Source: Candidatus Arcticimaribacter forsetii (GTDB lineage: Bacteria > Bacteroidota > Bacteroidia > Flavobacteriales > Flavobacteriaceae). Taken from it: 64,000 bases of DNA. Position numbers and translations under genes: made by a program. Shown here piece after piece: positions 25,534 through 33,722 of this stretch. The DNA lies in the NCBI RefSeq assembly GCF_910589745.1, contig NZ_OU342399.1, positions 1,509,501 through 1,573,500 on the forward strand, read 5' to 3'. Numbering within the stretch: position 1 is the stretch's first letter; each line of letters opens with the position of its first letter. The notes below the pieces were generated by a model. The model searched no databases, had not been told where the DNA came from, and saw only the letters and a list, made by a program, of their open reading frames with translations.

Positions 25534-25863
25534 ATGAACATAGAAAACACAAAAGCACAAATGCGAAAAGGTATTTTGGAATTTTGCATTCTTAAAATAT
25601 TAAGCACGGATGACAAATATTCTTTCGAGATCATAGAGACCTTAAAGAAATCGAAAATGCTTGTTGTAGAAGGAACACTTTACCCATTACTAACTCGGCT
25701 TAAAAACGGTGGAATGCTAGAGTATCGTTGGGAAGAATCTACTTCTGGACCGCCAAGGAAATATTATTCCATAACAGACGAAGGGAAGAAATCTTTAAAA
25801 GAACTTCACAGTTCGTGGAACGAATTAAACAAAGCCGTAACCTCTTTAACCAAAAAATCTTAA
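25534..25863 (+). CDS. PadR family transcriptional regulator
   Basis: 109 residues, the size of the short PadR subfamily 2. The winged helix-turn-helix shows ILEFCILKILS (12-22), TLYPLLTRLKNGGML (about 49-63) and the wing SGPPRKYYSITDEGKK (about 72-87), all diagnostic. Such proteins are dimeric repressors. It starts 61 bp after the promoter's -7 box. The PspC-domain gene follows after two bases, so they form an operon in which PadR probably controls its own expression. Confidence 0.92.
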   Translation: MNIENTKAQMRKGILEFCILKILSTDDKYSFEIIETLKKSKMLVVEGTLYPLLTRLKNGGMLEYRWEESTSGPPRKYYSITDEGKKSLKELHSSWNELNKAVTSLTKKS

Positions 25864-25865
25864 TC

Positions 25866-27533
25866 ATGAATACAACAATAACAATTCATCTTGCTCATAC
25901 CCTGTTCCATATCGATAGCGACGCCTATGATCTTTTAAAAAACTACCTTAATAAACTTGAAAAAAGTTTTAAAAACACGGAAGGAAAACAAGAAATACTA
26001 GAGGATATCGAGGTTCGAATTGCAGAATTATTTTCACAATATGCAATCCGGGACGGCTATGTAATATCGGTACAAAACACCACCGACGTAATAAAGACAC
26101 TCGGATCACCAGAGGACATTAGCGAGGATAACAACAGCGACGATAGCTCGGAATCTGACATACAAAAAAAACTATACCGAGATGGAGAAGAAAACATTTT
26201 GGGAGGTGTTGCCAGCGGACTGGGGTACTATTTTGGAATTGAACGAATCTATGTGCGTCTCATCTTGCTCTTCCTTTTCTTATCTTCTGTGGGTGGGGTT
26301 TTATTCATATACATCTTACTGTGGGCATTACTTCCAGTAGCAAAGACAACCTCCGAAAAACTACGAATGCGAGGCAAACCTGTTAATATTTCAAATATTG
26401 AAAGTAAAATTAAAGAAGGTTTAGACGATGTTACACAAAAAGTAAAAGATGTTGACTACTCTAAAGTGGGAGATGATTTAAAAAAGAACACAAAGAGATT
26501 TTCCGAAATTTTAGAATCTACCCTTATTCTATTGATAAAATTAGCACGTAAAATAATTGGTTTCTTCATGATTGTAGTTTCATCTTTAACGCTAATATTC
26601 CTTCTTTTTGGTGTTGCAATATTAGGCTTTATTAGCTCCATTGAAATACCTCATGAAATCCTATTCTTATCTATGAATACTGACATTCCGGCTTGGACTA
26701 TTTCTATAATTGTATTCTTTGGTATTGGTATTCCTAATGTGTTTTTGTTTGTATTGGGACTCAGACTGCTTACCTCTAAGAGAAAAATTATGAGCAACTC
26801 AACCAAGTACACCCTTGGAGTACTTTGGATTACAACCATTCTCTTATCAGCCTTTATAATTGCACGAGAATTTAGAACTAATCTATTCACAGCAAAGAAT
26901 AATACTGAAATGCCTATTGATATTTCTAAAACAGACACCCTTCAAATTCGAATGAATCAACTACAATATGAGGATGAAATTCTAGTGTTCAACGACAAAC
27001 GAATCATCTATAGCGACGAAGAGAATTTAAAATTAATACAGGAAGACATTCGATTGAATATCGTAAATGGTCAGGACAATATTTCAGAATTAAAATTAGA
27101 AAAAAGAGCAAAAGGAGTGAACCAAAAAAATGCACATGAGAATGCGAATACCATTGAATATGATTACGAATACTATAACAAAAGCTTATTACTTGATAGT
27201 AATTGGCTCAGCTCAATCGGTCAAAGTAGAAATGATCAAGAAGTAAGATTAACCCTATCTATTCCAGAAGGACAATATGTATTTATTGATCGAGACCTGA
27301 GTCCGATTCTGAATAGAAAAATTAAAAATGACAAAAATTATTCTAGAAGAAAAGTAGCTGGCCATCTTTGGAAAATGGAAAATAAAATTTTGGTTTGCCA
27401 AGATTGCAACTCAACTTCAGGAAATCTGAGTATTGAGGAAGATAATTTAAGTCTTAAACTTTCAGATGAGGAGAATAATATTGAGATTAACATCAATGAA
27501 AACGGAGTTGAAATCAACACCCGAGAGCAGTAA
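25866..27533 (+). CDS. PspC-domain membrane protein
   Basis: 555 residues from ATG 25866, directly after the padR stop; an upstream frame to 25728 overlaps padR and is not credible. Residues 1-85 form a soluble N-terminal region, and 101-162 are a PspC domain (LYRDGEENILGGVASGLG then a membrane segment to LLWALLP). Three further membrane segments lie between about 215 and 335. The C-terminal 200 residues are a polar, probably extracytoplasmic region with DUF2154/LiaF-like repetitive beta strands. The PadR-PspC pairing suggests a membrane-stress response unit; no ligand is known. Confidence 0.85.
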   Translation: MNTTITIHLAHTLFHIDSDAYDLLKNYLNKLEKSFKNTEGKQEILEDIEVRIAELFSQYAIRDGYVISVQNTTDVIKTLGSPEDISEDNNSDDSSESDIQKKLYRDGEENILGGVASGLGYYFGIERIYVRLILLFLFLSSVGGVLFIYILLWALLPVAKTTSEKLRMRGKPVNISNIESKIKEGLDDVTQKVKDVDYSKVGDDLKKNTKRFSEILESTLILLIKLARKIIGFFMIVVSSLTLIFLLFGVAILGFISSIEIPHEILFLSMNTDIPAWTISIIVFFGIGIPNVFLFVLGLRLLTSKRKIMSNSTKYTLGVLWITTILLSAFIIAREFRTNLFTAKNNTEMPIDISKTDTLQIRMNQLQYEDEILVFNDKRIIYSDEENLKLIQEDIRLNIVNGQDNISELKLEKRAKGVNQKNAHENANTIEYDYEYYNKSLLLDSNWLSSIGQSRNDQEVRLTLSIPEGQYVFIDRDLSPILNRKIKNDKNYSRRKVAGHLWKMENKILVCQDCNSTSGNLSIEEDNLSLKLSDEENNIEININENGVEINTREQ

Positions 27534-27595
27534 AATGCTCAATTTCAGTCTTCTTAGAGACAAATAAAAAAGAAGATTAATGAAGCTTCAAAAAC

Positions 27596-27625
27596 TTGTC
27601 AGGAAGCGGATAAATATTATATTTG
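27596..27625 (+). promoter_or_regulatory. Promoter of the tRNA-Pro genes
   Basis: TTG (27596-27598) and TATATTTG (27618-27625) have a 19-bp spacer, the Bacteroidota consensus arrangement. The tRNA starts 14 bp after the -7 box, consistent with a short leader. Confidence 0.75.
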
Positions 27626-27639
27626 CATACCGAATTTTT

Positions 27640-27714
27640 CGGGGTGTAGCGTAGCCCGGTCATCGCGCCTGCTTTGGGAGCAGGAGGTCGCAGGTTCGAA
27701 TCCTGCCACCCCGA
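27640..27714 (+). tRNA. tRNA-Pro (anticodon UGG)
   Basis: Acceptor CGGGGTG pairs with CACCCCG, with discriminator A27714. The anticodon stem CCTGC/GCAGG encloses TTTGGGA, giving TGG. The T arm is GCAGG-TTCGAAT-CCTGC. CCA is not encoded. A terminator hairpin follows seven bases later, so it may be transcribed separately from the next tRNA-Pro. Confidence 0.95.
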
Positions 27715-27720
27715 CTAAAA

Positions 27721-27744
27721 AAGCTCATTCATTGAGCTTTTTTT
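27721..27744 (+). terminator. Terminator between the tRNA-Pro genes
   Basis: AAGCTCA (27721-27727) pairs with TGAGCTT (27733-27739) around a 5-base loop, followed by T-run to 27744. As it sits between the two tRNAs, read-through or a second promoter is needed for the downstream tRNA. Confidence 0.7.
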
Positions 27745-27758
27745 GTATCTAATTGTTT

Positions 27759-27832
27759 CGGGATGTAGCGCAGCCTGGTAGCGCACACGCCTGGGGGGCG
27801 TGGGGTCGCAGGTTCAAATCCTGTCATCCCGA
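27759..27832 (+). tRNA. tRNA-Pro (anticodon GGG)
   Basis: Acceptor CGGGATG pairs with CATCCCG, with discriminator A27832. The anticodon stem CACGC/GCGTG encloses CTGGGGG, giving anticodon GGG. The T arm is GCAGG-TTCAAAT-CCTGT. The island to its right begins right after this gene, which is the likely integration target. Confidence 0.94.
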
Positions 27833-27846
27833 CTAAAAAACAGTAT

Positions 27847-27869
27847 AAACCCTTGATTTACAAGGGTTT
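27847..27869 (+). terminator. Terminator after tRNA-Pro(GGG)
   Basis: AAACCCTTG (27847-27855) and CAAGGGTTT (27861-27869) form a perfect 9-bp stem with loop ATTTA, followed by only a weak T/A run. It also resembles the hairpin at 30968-30991. Confidence 0.65.
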
Positions 27870-27889
27870 ATATAATTTAAAATTGTATT

Positions 27890-27908
27890 GGTCACCATAT
27901 AGGTCACC
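27890..27908 (+). repeat. GGTCACC direct repeat near integrase fragment
   Basis: GGTCACC occurs at 27890-27896 and 27902-27908, separated by five bases, with flanking TTGGT/ACCAA symmetry. It lies between the tRNA-Pro terminator and the integrase remnant, a typical place for recombinase or excisionase binding sites. Function is inferred from position only. Confidence 0.35.
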
Positions 27909-27936
27909 AAATTTATATTTTCATATATTTGATATT

Positions 27937-28104
27937 ATGAAAATATCCCTTCTTCATAAATCATTTAAAGATAATAAAAAAGGATCTCCTCTGTTTGTTA
28001 GAGTTAGGGGTAAGACTTCAAATGGCGTATTTACAAGTTCATTAATATCAACAGGAGTAAATATTTTACCTAAGAATTTTTCATCAAGAGAAAGGATTTC
28101 TTAA
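27937..28104 (+). pseudogene. Tyrosine integrase, N-terminal fragment
   Basis: 55 codons from ATG 27937. The sequence MKISLLHKSFKDNKKGSPLF followed by VRVRGK and STGVNILPKNF matches the arm-DNA-binding N-terminal domain of Bacteroidota phage-type integrases (MKI.L..R..K..G..PIY.RI...G....FSTGI.....W). A stop follows at residue 55, where intact proteins continue with about 350 more residues including the R-H-R-Y catalytic core. A continuation in another frame may run to about 28175, but no catalytic motif is seen. Adjacent to a tRNA, the expected place for an integrase gene. Confidence 0.65.
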
Positions 28105-28302
28105 GAAATGGGCATCTCCTCTTCGAAAAGTTGTCAGAGTATCTTCAAAAGAATTATAGGTATCACTTTTTTATCTGTTAAATGAGAGACAATTAAAAAA
28201 AAACTTTCTTTATTGATACTTTTTCAAATCATAGTTCACAAAACTCCCCAACTTATCACAAACTCTTCATTCCACATTCAAATTTTATTGAATTATTATT
28301 TT

Positions 28303-29013
28303 TTATTTTTCAAACAACTTCTTAGCTATGTTTTCAGCCTCTTTACAATCTTTAAATTGATCTTTATTTTTCCAATTACTATTGTCATTTAAAAAATAAA
28401 AATTATGAAAAGCAAATAGAGATCTTTCTACTTTACTTGGATCCTTTTCATTAAATTCAATTTGTGATTTTTTCAAAAAACTTTTTACAATTTCATTATA
28501 CTTAAAGTCTTTTTCTAAATCATCAATTGTCCTATAACCTAGTACTCCTGATATTTTGGAATCAACAATAATTAATGGATTGCAACTGTTTAGACTCCAG
28601 AAATAAGAGTGTTTACTTGCATATGATGAACCAATACCTCTTATCCTATTAAATATTTCAATACTTACAGACTTTCCTTGTTTTGCAAACTCTATTCCTT
28701 CTAAATAGGTTTTATATGTGATTTCATTCGTTTCAAGTTCTTCCCGAGGGCTTATTTTTCCTTTTGTTTTTGAGTAAAACATCCTTCCGGATGGACCTCC
28801 CCAAGAGTAAATTAAATCAACAACTCTGAGTATGTTTTTTTTATTAATATCATCTTTACTAGTTAACTCAATTATTTCGGAGGTACAATAGTTTATATCT
28901 TTATCAAATTGAATATATTTTTCAATATTTTTATTTGTGTATACACCACCTTTACCAATACTTTCGTTCCAATAAGATAACCAGAATTTATAATCTATTT
29001 TAGGAAATACCAT
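28303..29013 (-). CDS. Possible HhH/OGG-fold DNA glycosylase-like protein
   Basis: 236 residues from ATG 29013; a TTG four codons earlier is less likely. The middle region shows RIRGIGSSYASKHSYFWS (about residues 122-139), which resembles a helix-hairpin-helix and following helix of the OGG-fold glycosylase-like proteins, with PLIIVDSKISGVLGY afterwards where a catalytic lysine/aspartate pair may lie. The remainder is AT-rich and charged. No signal peptide. Proteins of this fold occur as orphan genes in genomic islands. Assignment is by motif impression only; it could be an unrelated protein. Confidence 0.5.
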   Translation of the reverse strand: MVFPKIDYKFWLSYWNESIGKGGVYTNKNIEKYIQFDKDINYCTSEIIELTSKDDINKKNILRVVDLIYSWGGPSGRMFYSKTKGKISPREELETNEITYKTYLEGIEFAKQGKSVSIEIFNRIRGIGSSYASKHSYFWSLNSCNPLIIVDSKISGVLGYRTIDDLEKDFKYNEIVKSFLKKSQIEFNEKDPSKVERSLFAFHNFYFLNDNSNWKNKDQFKDCKEAENIAKKLFEK

Positions 29014-29051
29014 TGTTATTAACAATTTATTATTATAGTTAATTAAATAAA

Positions 29052-29357
29052 TTATTTTAGATTTTTATAATTCCAGTCTTCGGATTCATCATAATAAAAT
29101 TCCTTTCTGATTGAATCTGTATAAATATAACAGTAAAGTTCATATTCGTGACATATTTCTTCACATAAAAATATATCTACATCATCAACACCGTCAAACT
29201 CACCTTCACACAAGACGATATATTCTTCTTCTGGATCCTTAGTCAAATTCACTACCATGTCTGGATAATCCATTTTCACCCTTAATGAGATAGACTCAAA
29301 CGTTGAATCTCTTTTCTCATCTTCCCAAAGTGAAGTAAATTGAATACTTACTTTCAT
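29052..29357 (-). CDS. Hypothetical acidic protein
   Basis: 101 residues, strongly acidic, with clusters such as DPEEE and FDGVDDVD. No signal peptide or membrane segment. No family is recognised. It is in the same orientation as the downstream gene and 38 bp from it, so the two may be co-transcribed. ATG 29357 follows an AT-rich leader. Low GC and lack of known homologous motifs fit the surrounding island. Confidence 0.5.
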   Translation of the reverse strand: MKVSIQFTSLWEDEKRDSTFESISLRVKMDYPDMVVNLTKDPEEEYIVLCEGEFDGVDDVDIFLCEEICHEYELYCYIYTDSIRKEFYYDESEDWNYKNLK

Positions 29358-29393
29358 ATTAAAATTTAAGTAAATATATATTAAAATTTTAAT

Positions 29394-29646
29394 TTGGAAA
29401 AAAGATGGTCAGATTTAACTGATGAAAAGTATCTCAGAGGTTGGATTACTTCAACCCCTCACCATTGATATTCATAATCAAGTAATCAGTGGAAATAGAA
29501 GATTTGAATCCATAAAACGATTAGGATGGAACGAAGTTGAGGTTGAGGTTAAAGAGGTTAATAAAGGAGAAGAAGAATTACTCCTAATACACTACAATAA
29601 ACAGAGTAACAGTTTTTATAATATAAAAATAATGTTTTATATTTAA
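29394..29646 (+). pseudogene. ParB-like nuclease-domain protein, frameshifted fragment
   Basis: The frame from TTG 29394 reads WSDLTDEKYL, then the match continues in a different frame from about 29422 as KSISEVGLLQPLTID and ISGNRRFESIKRLGWNEVEV, which are the ParB/Srx N-terminal domain motifs (GNRR nucleotide-contact box). A few bases have apparently been lost near 29434. The frame ends shortly after LLLIHYNKQ, where intact relatives continue, often to DNA methyltransferase or regulator domains. So the gene is broken at both ends. It is not related to the intact chromosomal parB at 34496. Confidence 0.6.
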
Positions 29647-29660
29647 ACAAAATAAATAAT

Positions 29661-29990
29661 ATGGAATTGAAGATTAAGTTTTTAGAGAAAGTCTCAAAAA
29701 ATGAAGACACTAACCATGGTGATTATTTCAAGGTTGTATATACATCATCTATTTTAATAAATGATCAAAAAATTGATTTTAAATTCACTGAAGAAGATGG
29801 AATGGGAGTTACTCTTGAAATAAAAGATGGTAATGATTACAAGAAAGTTAGTAGAGAGGATAATTTTGAATTTCTATTAATTGAGGAATTATTTTCTCAA
29901 TCTCCTATTGATTTTCAAAGTATCACTGAAGGAGAGGAAATAGAATTAAATTTTGATTATTATGAAGATGATGGAATTATTGAGTTTTAG
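29661..29990 (+). CDS. Hypothetical acidic protein
   Basis: 109 residues with a strongly acidic C-terminus (EGEEIELNFDYYEDDG) and no signal peptide or membrane segment. No family is recognised. It begins 14 bp after the ParB-like remnant, with AAAATAAATAAT before the ATG. Could have been part of the same transcription unit before decay. AT content matches the surrounding island. Confidence 0.45.
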   Translation: MELKIKFLEKVSKNEDTNHGDYFKVVYTSSILINDQKIDFKFTEEDGMGVTLEIKDGNDYKKVSREDNFEFLLIEELFSQSPIDFQSITEGEEIELNFDYYEDDGIIEF

Positions 29991-30125
29991 TTATACTTCA
30001 TTAATCTTTATATAAAATATTTAAAAACGGGAGATGATATTATCTATCGAAATTCTTAAAAGATCCTCATATTTCTCCTCTACTATGCATTTCTTCTCTA
30101 AATTCGATTAGTTCCTCATTCACAA

Positions 30126-30608
30126 TTAACTATTTGCAATTTTAATGTAGTCATAATTTATTTGACAACTTGGTTTTAATCCATGATCAACCTCTTCATC
30201 TTTATTATCCCAAAGTGGAATCCCATTTAACCAATTGGAAAAAGAGTAACTTGAAAAATTAAAATACATTTTAGTTCCTTTTTTAAAGGTTTTTGGTGTG
30301 TGAGTGTGGTTTGATTTATTAACCTCACTAATTATTTCAAATTCTTTAGGAAAAGAATAGTAAATCTCAATAGAGTCTTCATTAATATCAATCCATAAAT
30401 TATAATACCACCTCAAGATAAATACAAGTGTTTCTTTATCTTTTTTATCATGACTAATAATTAGGTTTTCTCCCTCTTTTATCTGATTGAAATACTTTTT
30501 GGAAAGATTATTGAATTCCGCAACTGATATAGATATTTTTTCCCTTCTAGATGAGATTTTTCTTTTTATTCCTTCCTTTGAATCCTTTATTAATCTATTG
30601 AAATCCAT
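30126..30608 (-). CDS. Hypothetical protein
   Basis: 160 residues, basic N-terminus (DSKEGIKRKISSRREKISIS) and several aromatic-rich strands, no signal peptide or membrane segment. I recognise no family. The ATG at 30608 is preceded by AT-rich DNA. It stands alone in opposite orientation to the genes on its left. Part of the AT-rich island. Confidence 0.45.
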   Translation of the reverse strand: MDFNRLIKDSKEGIKRKISSRREKISISVAEFNNLSKKYFNQIKEGENLIISHDKKDKETLVFILRWYYNLWIDINEDSIEIYYSFPKEFEIISEVNKSNHTHTPKTFKKGTKMYFNFSSYSFSNWLNGIPLWDNKDEEVDHGLKPSCQINYDYIKIANS

Positions 30609-31116
30609 TTATTAAAGTTAAGAAAAAAAACTATCATTTTGCATAGGGAGAAAAAATTGACTCCTATATAAAAACCACTCCAATACCCATTTTGGAAAAA
30701 ATCATTTTCTCAGTTACAAGAAACCTCAACATTTACAAAACTTGCACATCAATAAAATCTTCGCTAACTTCATCTGAAGAAAATTAAAGTTTTCTCACTC
30801 AACTCGTTGGTTTTCATTCAACAGATACCACCCAAATTGGATAAGATTTGTCCACCTAAGGAGGATAACAGAAAAAAGTACATATAAGCAATTGATGTTA
30901 AGTCTAATACATGAAAATATTTAGTTGATTTAGTTCCCATCCAGACCACATGCACTTCGAAATTTATAATCCCTTGATTTTCATGGGGTTATTTCATTAG
31001 GTTGTTCAAGTCTCTCCCTGTTTTTAAAAAAATAATGTAATTAAATAACAATCCGTTGTTTATACTGATTTCCAAAAAGACAAAAATTTAAAGTGTGTTC
31101 TAAAATTTTAAGATAT
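30609..31116. other. Intergenic, no gene; holds a degenerate att-like copy
   Basis: This 508-bp stretch shows no credible frame on either strand. It contains the degenerate tRNA-Pro 3'-end match described at 30938-30993, with a hairpin CCCTTG/CATGGGG inside. The rest is featureless AT-rich DNA. Confidence 0.45.
30938..30993 (+). repeat. Degenerate copy of tRNA-Pro 3' end and terminator
   Basis: CATCCAGAC (30938-30946) aligns with CATCCCGAC of the tRNA-Pro(GGG) end (27825-27833), and TATAATCCCTTGATTTTCAT with TATAAACCCTTGATTTACAA of its terminator, both followed by GGG and TTAT. The spacing differs by about eight bases. This may be the right att site of the island, eroded by mutation. Alternative: chance similarity of two terminator hairpins. 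Confidence 0.4.
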
Positions 31117-31368
31117 TTAAACAATTCCCTTGACGAGTGAAATTTGTTTTTCTAATTGAATTCCAAGTTGTTGAATGAATCTAAATCGCCAAGTTTTTTC
31201 ACTACAATTATTATAAAATCTCATTACACTTTCATTATTCTTCATCCAACTAACCGATTTACTTCCTTTTGACACTAAGTCGTTTAAATCGGAAATTTCA
31301 TTAATATTATTTTTATCCCAGATTGTTTCAATTATGTCAAGAATAATTAAAATATTTTCAAGACACAT
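31117..31368 (-). CDS. Hypothetical protein
   Basis: 83 residues, mostly helical, with several tryptophans (about three) and a basic-acidic mix; no signal peptide. MCLENILIILDIIETIWDKN has the look of an amphipathic helix. No family is recognised. It may be a small immunity-type or remnant protein. It lies just outside the proposed right end of the island. Confidence 0.4.
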   Translation of the reverse strand: MCLENILIILDIIETIWDKNNINEISDLNDLVSKGSKSVSWMKNNESVMRFYNNCSEKTWRFRFIQQLGIQLEKQISLVKGIV

Positions 31369-31773
31369 TGAAATGTAAATAGATTATTTGGTTCGCATTT
31401 GGGATTACAACTTAGGGAGATATTACTTATAAAACAAACATATTTGTATTTATTTAAATATATGATTTATAAACACTCAAAAGTATGTAGTTTAGCCTTA
31501 AGTAATTATTAATAACCCGGATTAACAACAAATACCTTTTAATCTTCTTATTAATCAAAAGGACAATGAAAACTTAAATCAATGACAACCCATACCAACA
31601 ACACCCCACCAAAAGAAACCTTCAGCAGCTGCTTTTTCTTTGCTAAAACAAAACCCAGAATACCAATAAAATTTCTTATTTTTATAAAAGATTAATTGGG
31701 ATTACACCAGTGTATTTTCATACAATCCCGAGGTGAATTTTTATAACAATAGTGCTACCAAAATAAATCACAC
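31369..31773. other. Intergenic; possible hairpin upstream of sugar dehydrogenase
   Basis: 405 bp without a credible gene. GGGATT (31698-31703) and AATCCC (31724-31729) form a perfect 6-bp inverted repeat with a 20-base gap, 45 bp before the downstream start codon, a possible regulator site or leader hairpin. No -7/-33 pair is obvious. Confidence 0.35.
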
Positions 31774-32904
31774 ATGAATAAATTTTTTCTACTCAACATC
31801 TTTTTTGCCTTCTTTATAATCACAAGTTGCGCACAAGATCATGGGCCTAAAATTCAAAACGAGCTTGATCCTAAATACATATACGAAACCGTAATTGACG
31901 GGATCGACATTCCATGGGGGATGACTTTTATTTCTGAAAATGAAATGCTAGTAACAGAGAAATCTGGAATCTTGTATCATGTTGCGGAGGGTCAGAAAAC
32001 TGAAGTATCGGGACTTCCTGATATTTACGTTCGTGGTCAAGGTGGTTTATTAGATGTTATTGCAGCACCTGATTTTAAAACTTCAAACACCATATTTTTC
32101 ACTGCCAGTTCTGCAGATGGGGAACCTAAAGGAGGGCATACCGCGCTTTATTCTGCTCAACTAGAAGATAAATCTTTGGTTAACCTCAAGCAACTTTACA
32201 AAGGAGAAGAAAACTCTAAAAAAGGTCAACACTGGGGATCTAGAATAAGTTTCGATGCCGAAGGGAAGTTGTATTTCTCTATTGGAGATCGAGGAAACAG
32301 AACGGTTAACCCACAAGACCTTACCCGAGATGGTGGAAAAATTTATAGAATTAACCAAGACGGTTCTATCCCTACAGACAATCCGTTTTACGATCAAGAA
32401 GGGAGCAAAAAAGCCATATACTCGTTCGGACACAGAAACCCGCAAGGGATGCTTACGCATCCAGAAACAGGAGCTATTTGGGTACATGAGCATGGGCCTC
32501 GCGGAGGAGATGAAATAAATGTTATCGGAAGAGGAAACAATTATGGATGGCCCGAAATAACCTATGGTATAAATTACAGCGGAACCCCGATTACGAGCAA
32601 TAAAGAATTGCCCGGTATGGAACAACCTTTGTACTACTGGCTTCCTTCAATCGCTCCCTCTGGAATGACTTTTTCTACTTCGGATAATTATCCTAATTGG
32701 AAAGGAAATTTATTGGTTGGTTCTTTAGTATTTGAATATTTAGAACGTTTGGTTTTCAAAGACAATAAAGTAGTTGAACGGCACAAAATTTTAGAGGGTG
32801 TAGGTCGTGTTAGAAATGTTAAACAAGGTCCTGATGGATTAATTTATATTGGAGTAGAAGGGAAAGGAATTCTGAAAATAATTCCGCAACCTCCTATTAA
32901 ATAA
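31774..32904 (+). CDS. PQQ-dependent aldose sugar dehydrogenase, lipoprotein
   Basis: 376 residues. Soluble-type glucose/sorbosone dehydrogenase that oxidises aldoses using pyrroloquinoline quinone in the periplasm. A lipoprotein signal ends at Cys19 (ITS before C). The beta-propeller motifs are present: GQHWGSRI (catalytic His region), FSIGDRGNR, SFGHRNPQGM and HEHGPRGGDEIN, with PSIAPSGM later. The cytochrome c gene follows 6 bp downstream and could take the electrons to the respiratory chain. No pqq synthesis genes are visible, so PQQ may be taken up from outside. Confidence 0.9.
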   Translation: MNKFFLLNIFFAFFIITSCAQDHGPKIQNELDPKYIYETVIDGIDIPWGMTFISENEMLVTEKSGILYHVAEGQKTEVSGLPDIYVRGQGGLLDVIAAPDFKTSNTIFFTASSADGEPKGGHTALYSAQLEDKSLVNLKQLYKGEENSKKGQHWGSRISFDAEGKLYFSIGDRGNRTVNPQDLTRDGGKIYRINQDGSIPTDNPFYDQEGSKKAIYSFGHRNPQGMLTHPETGAIWVHEHGPRGGDEINVIGRGNNYGWPEITYGINYSGTPITSNKELPGMEQPLYYWLPSIAPSGMTFSTSDNYPNWKGNLLVGSLVFEYLERLVFKDNKVVERHKILEGVGRVRNVKQGPDGLIYIGVEGKGILKIIPQPPIK

Positions 32905-32910
32905 ATTACT

Positions 32911-33315
32911 ATGAGAAACGTATTGTACATATACTGCATCAGTGTTTTGGGATTCATGAGTTATATGCATCAAGAAAAACCATTAAAACAAAGCATAATC
33001 GATGGAGCAGAAATATATCAAGACTTTTGCCTACAGTGTCATTTGGACAACGGAAAAGGGGTAGCAAATGTTTTTCCTCCGCTTGCTCAATCGGACTACT
33101 TAGCTAACAATCTAGAAGAAAGCATTCGTGCAGTTAAACACAGTCTTCGAGGTCCAATTGTTGTGAACGGAATATCGTATGATGGAATTATGACCAAGCA
33201 AGGCTTAGATGATGAGGAAGTTGCTGATGTCATGAACTACATTCTGAATTCGTGGGGAAACCAGTATAAACAACAAATTACGGAAGCACAGGTTTCGGAA
33301 ATTGAAAAAAAATAA
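32911..33315 (+). CDS. Class I cytochrome c
   Basis: 134 residues with an N-terminal signal segment (about 1-18), the haem site CLQCH (Cys40, Cys43, His44) and a distal Met in GIMTKQGLDDEEVADVMNYI. It carries electrons in the periplasm. Spacing of 6 bp to the PQQ dehydrogenase gene indicates an operon, and the dehydrogenase is its likely electron donor. The end of this gene runs up to the ATG of the divIC-like gene one base later. Confidence 0.9.
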   Translation: MRNVLYIYCISVLGFMSYMHQEKPLKQSIIDGAEIYQDFCLQCHLDNGKGVANVFPPLAQSDYLANNLEESIRAVKHSLRGPIVVNGISYDGIMTKQGLDDEEVADVMNYILNSWGNQYKQQITEAQVSEIEKK

Positions 33316-33316
33316 A

Positions 33317-33643
33317 ATGGCTTTTAAAGAATTTCTAAAATATCTTAAAAAGAAAAATAAATCCTATGCGATTACTTATCTAGTTATTGTAATCCTGTTC
33401 ACAATTTGGATTCTGTTCTTAGATTCTAATTCATGGCTGACTCAAAGGGATTTGGATCTAGAAATTGAAAAATTAGAATATCAAAAAGAACGTTTAAAGA
33501 CCGTAATCGAAGAAGATCAACATTCAATAAATCAACTTGAAAATATTGACAGCCTCGAACGTTTTGCAAGAGAATATTATGGTCATAAAAAAGAAAATGA
33601 AACCCTTTTCATTATAGAAACCAAAGACGAGAGTGAAGATTGA
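33317..33643 (+). CDS. FtsB/DivIC-type septum formation initiator
   Basis: 108 residues from ATG 33317; a TTG at 33302 inside the previous gene would only add MKKNK and is less likely. A single membrane segment (about 18-37) is followed by a coiled coil (about 47-82) ending in SLERFAREYYGHKK, the conserved end of the DivIC/FtsB family. It forms part of the FtsQ-FtsL-FtsB division complex at the septum. One base separates it from the preceding stop. It is likely co-transcribed with the cytochrome gene, although unrelated. Confidence 0.85.
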   Translation: MAFKEFLKYLKKKNKSYAITYLVIVILFTIWILFLDSNSWLTQRDLDLEIEKLEYQKERLKTVIEEDQHSINQLENIDSLERFAREYYGHKKENETLFIIETKDESED

Positions 33644-33722
33644 TAAATGTTAATTTTTTCATTTATAATTTAACTTTATTTAGATAATAAATAATTGTAT
33701 TTTTAAAGCCTAAACTTAAAGC

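Larger units (their letters stand above)
27833..30993. mobile_element. Decayed genomic island next to tRNA-Pro(GGG)
   Basis: The 3.2 kb to the right of tRNA-Pro(GGG) is very AT-rich and holds an integrase N-terminal fragment (27937), a frameshifted ParB-like fragment (29394-29646) and orphan genes. At its far side, 30938-30993, is a degenerate match to the tRNA-Pro 3' end and its terminator. The pattern suggests an old tRNA-targeted insertion now losing genes. The right end is uncertain: the orphan gene at 31117 may also belong to it. Confidence 0.5.

Noticed and set aside
25728-25865. Earlier start for the PspC protein
   Set aside because: It overlaps padR in another frame; the ATG at 25866 gives the expected start.
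32161-32625. 154-residue frame antisense to the sugar dehydrogenase
   Set aside because: It mirrors a conserved gene and has no recognisable motif.
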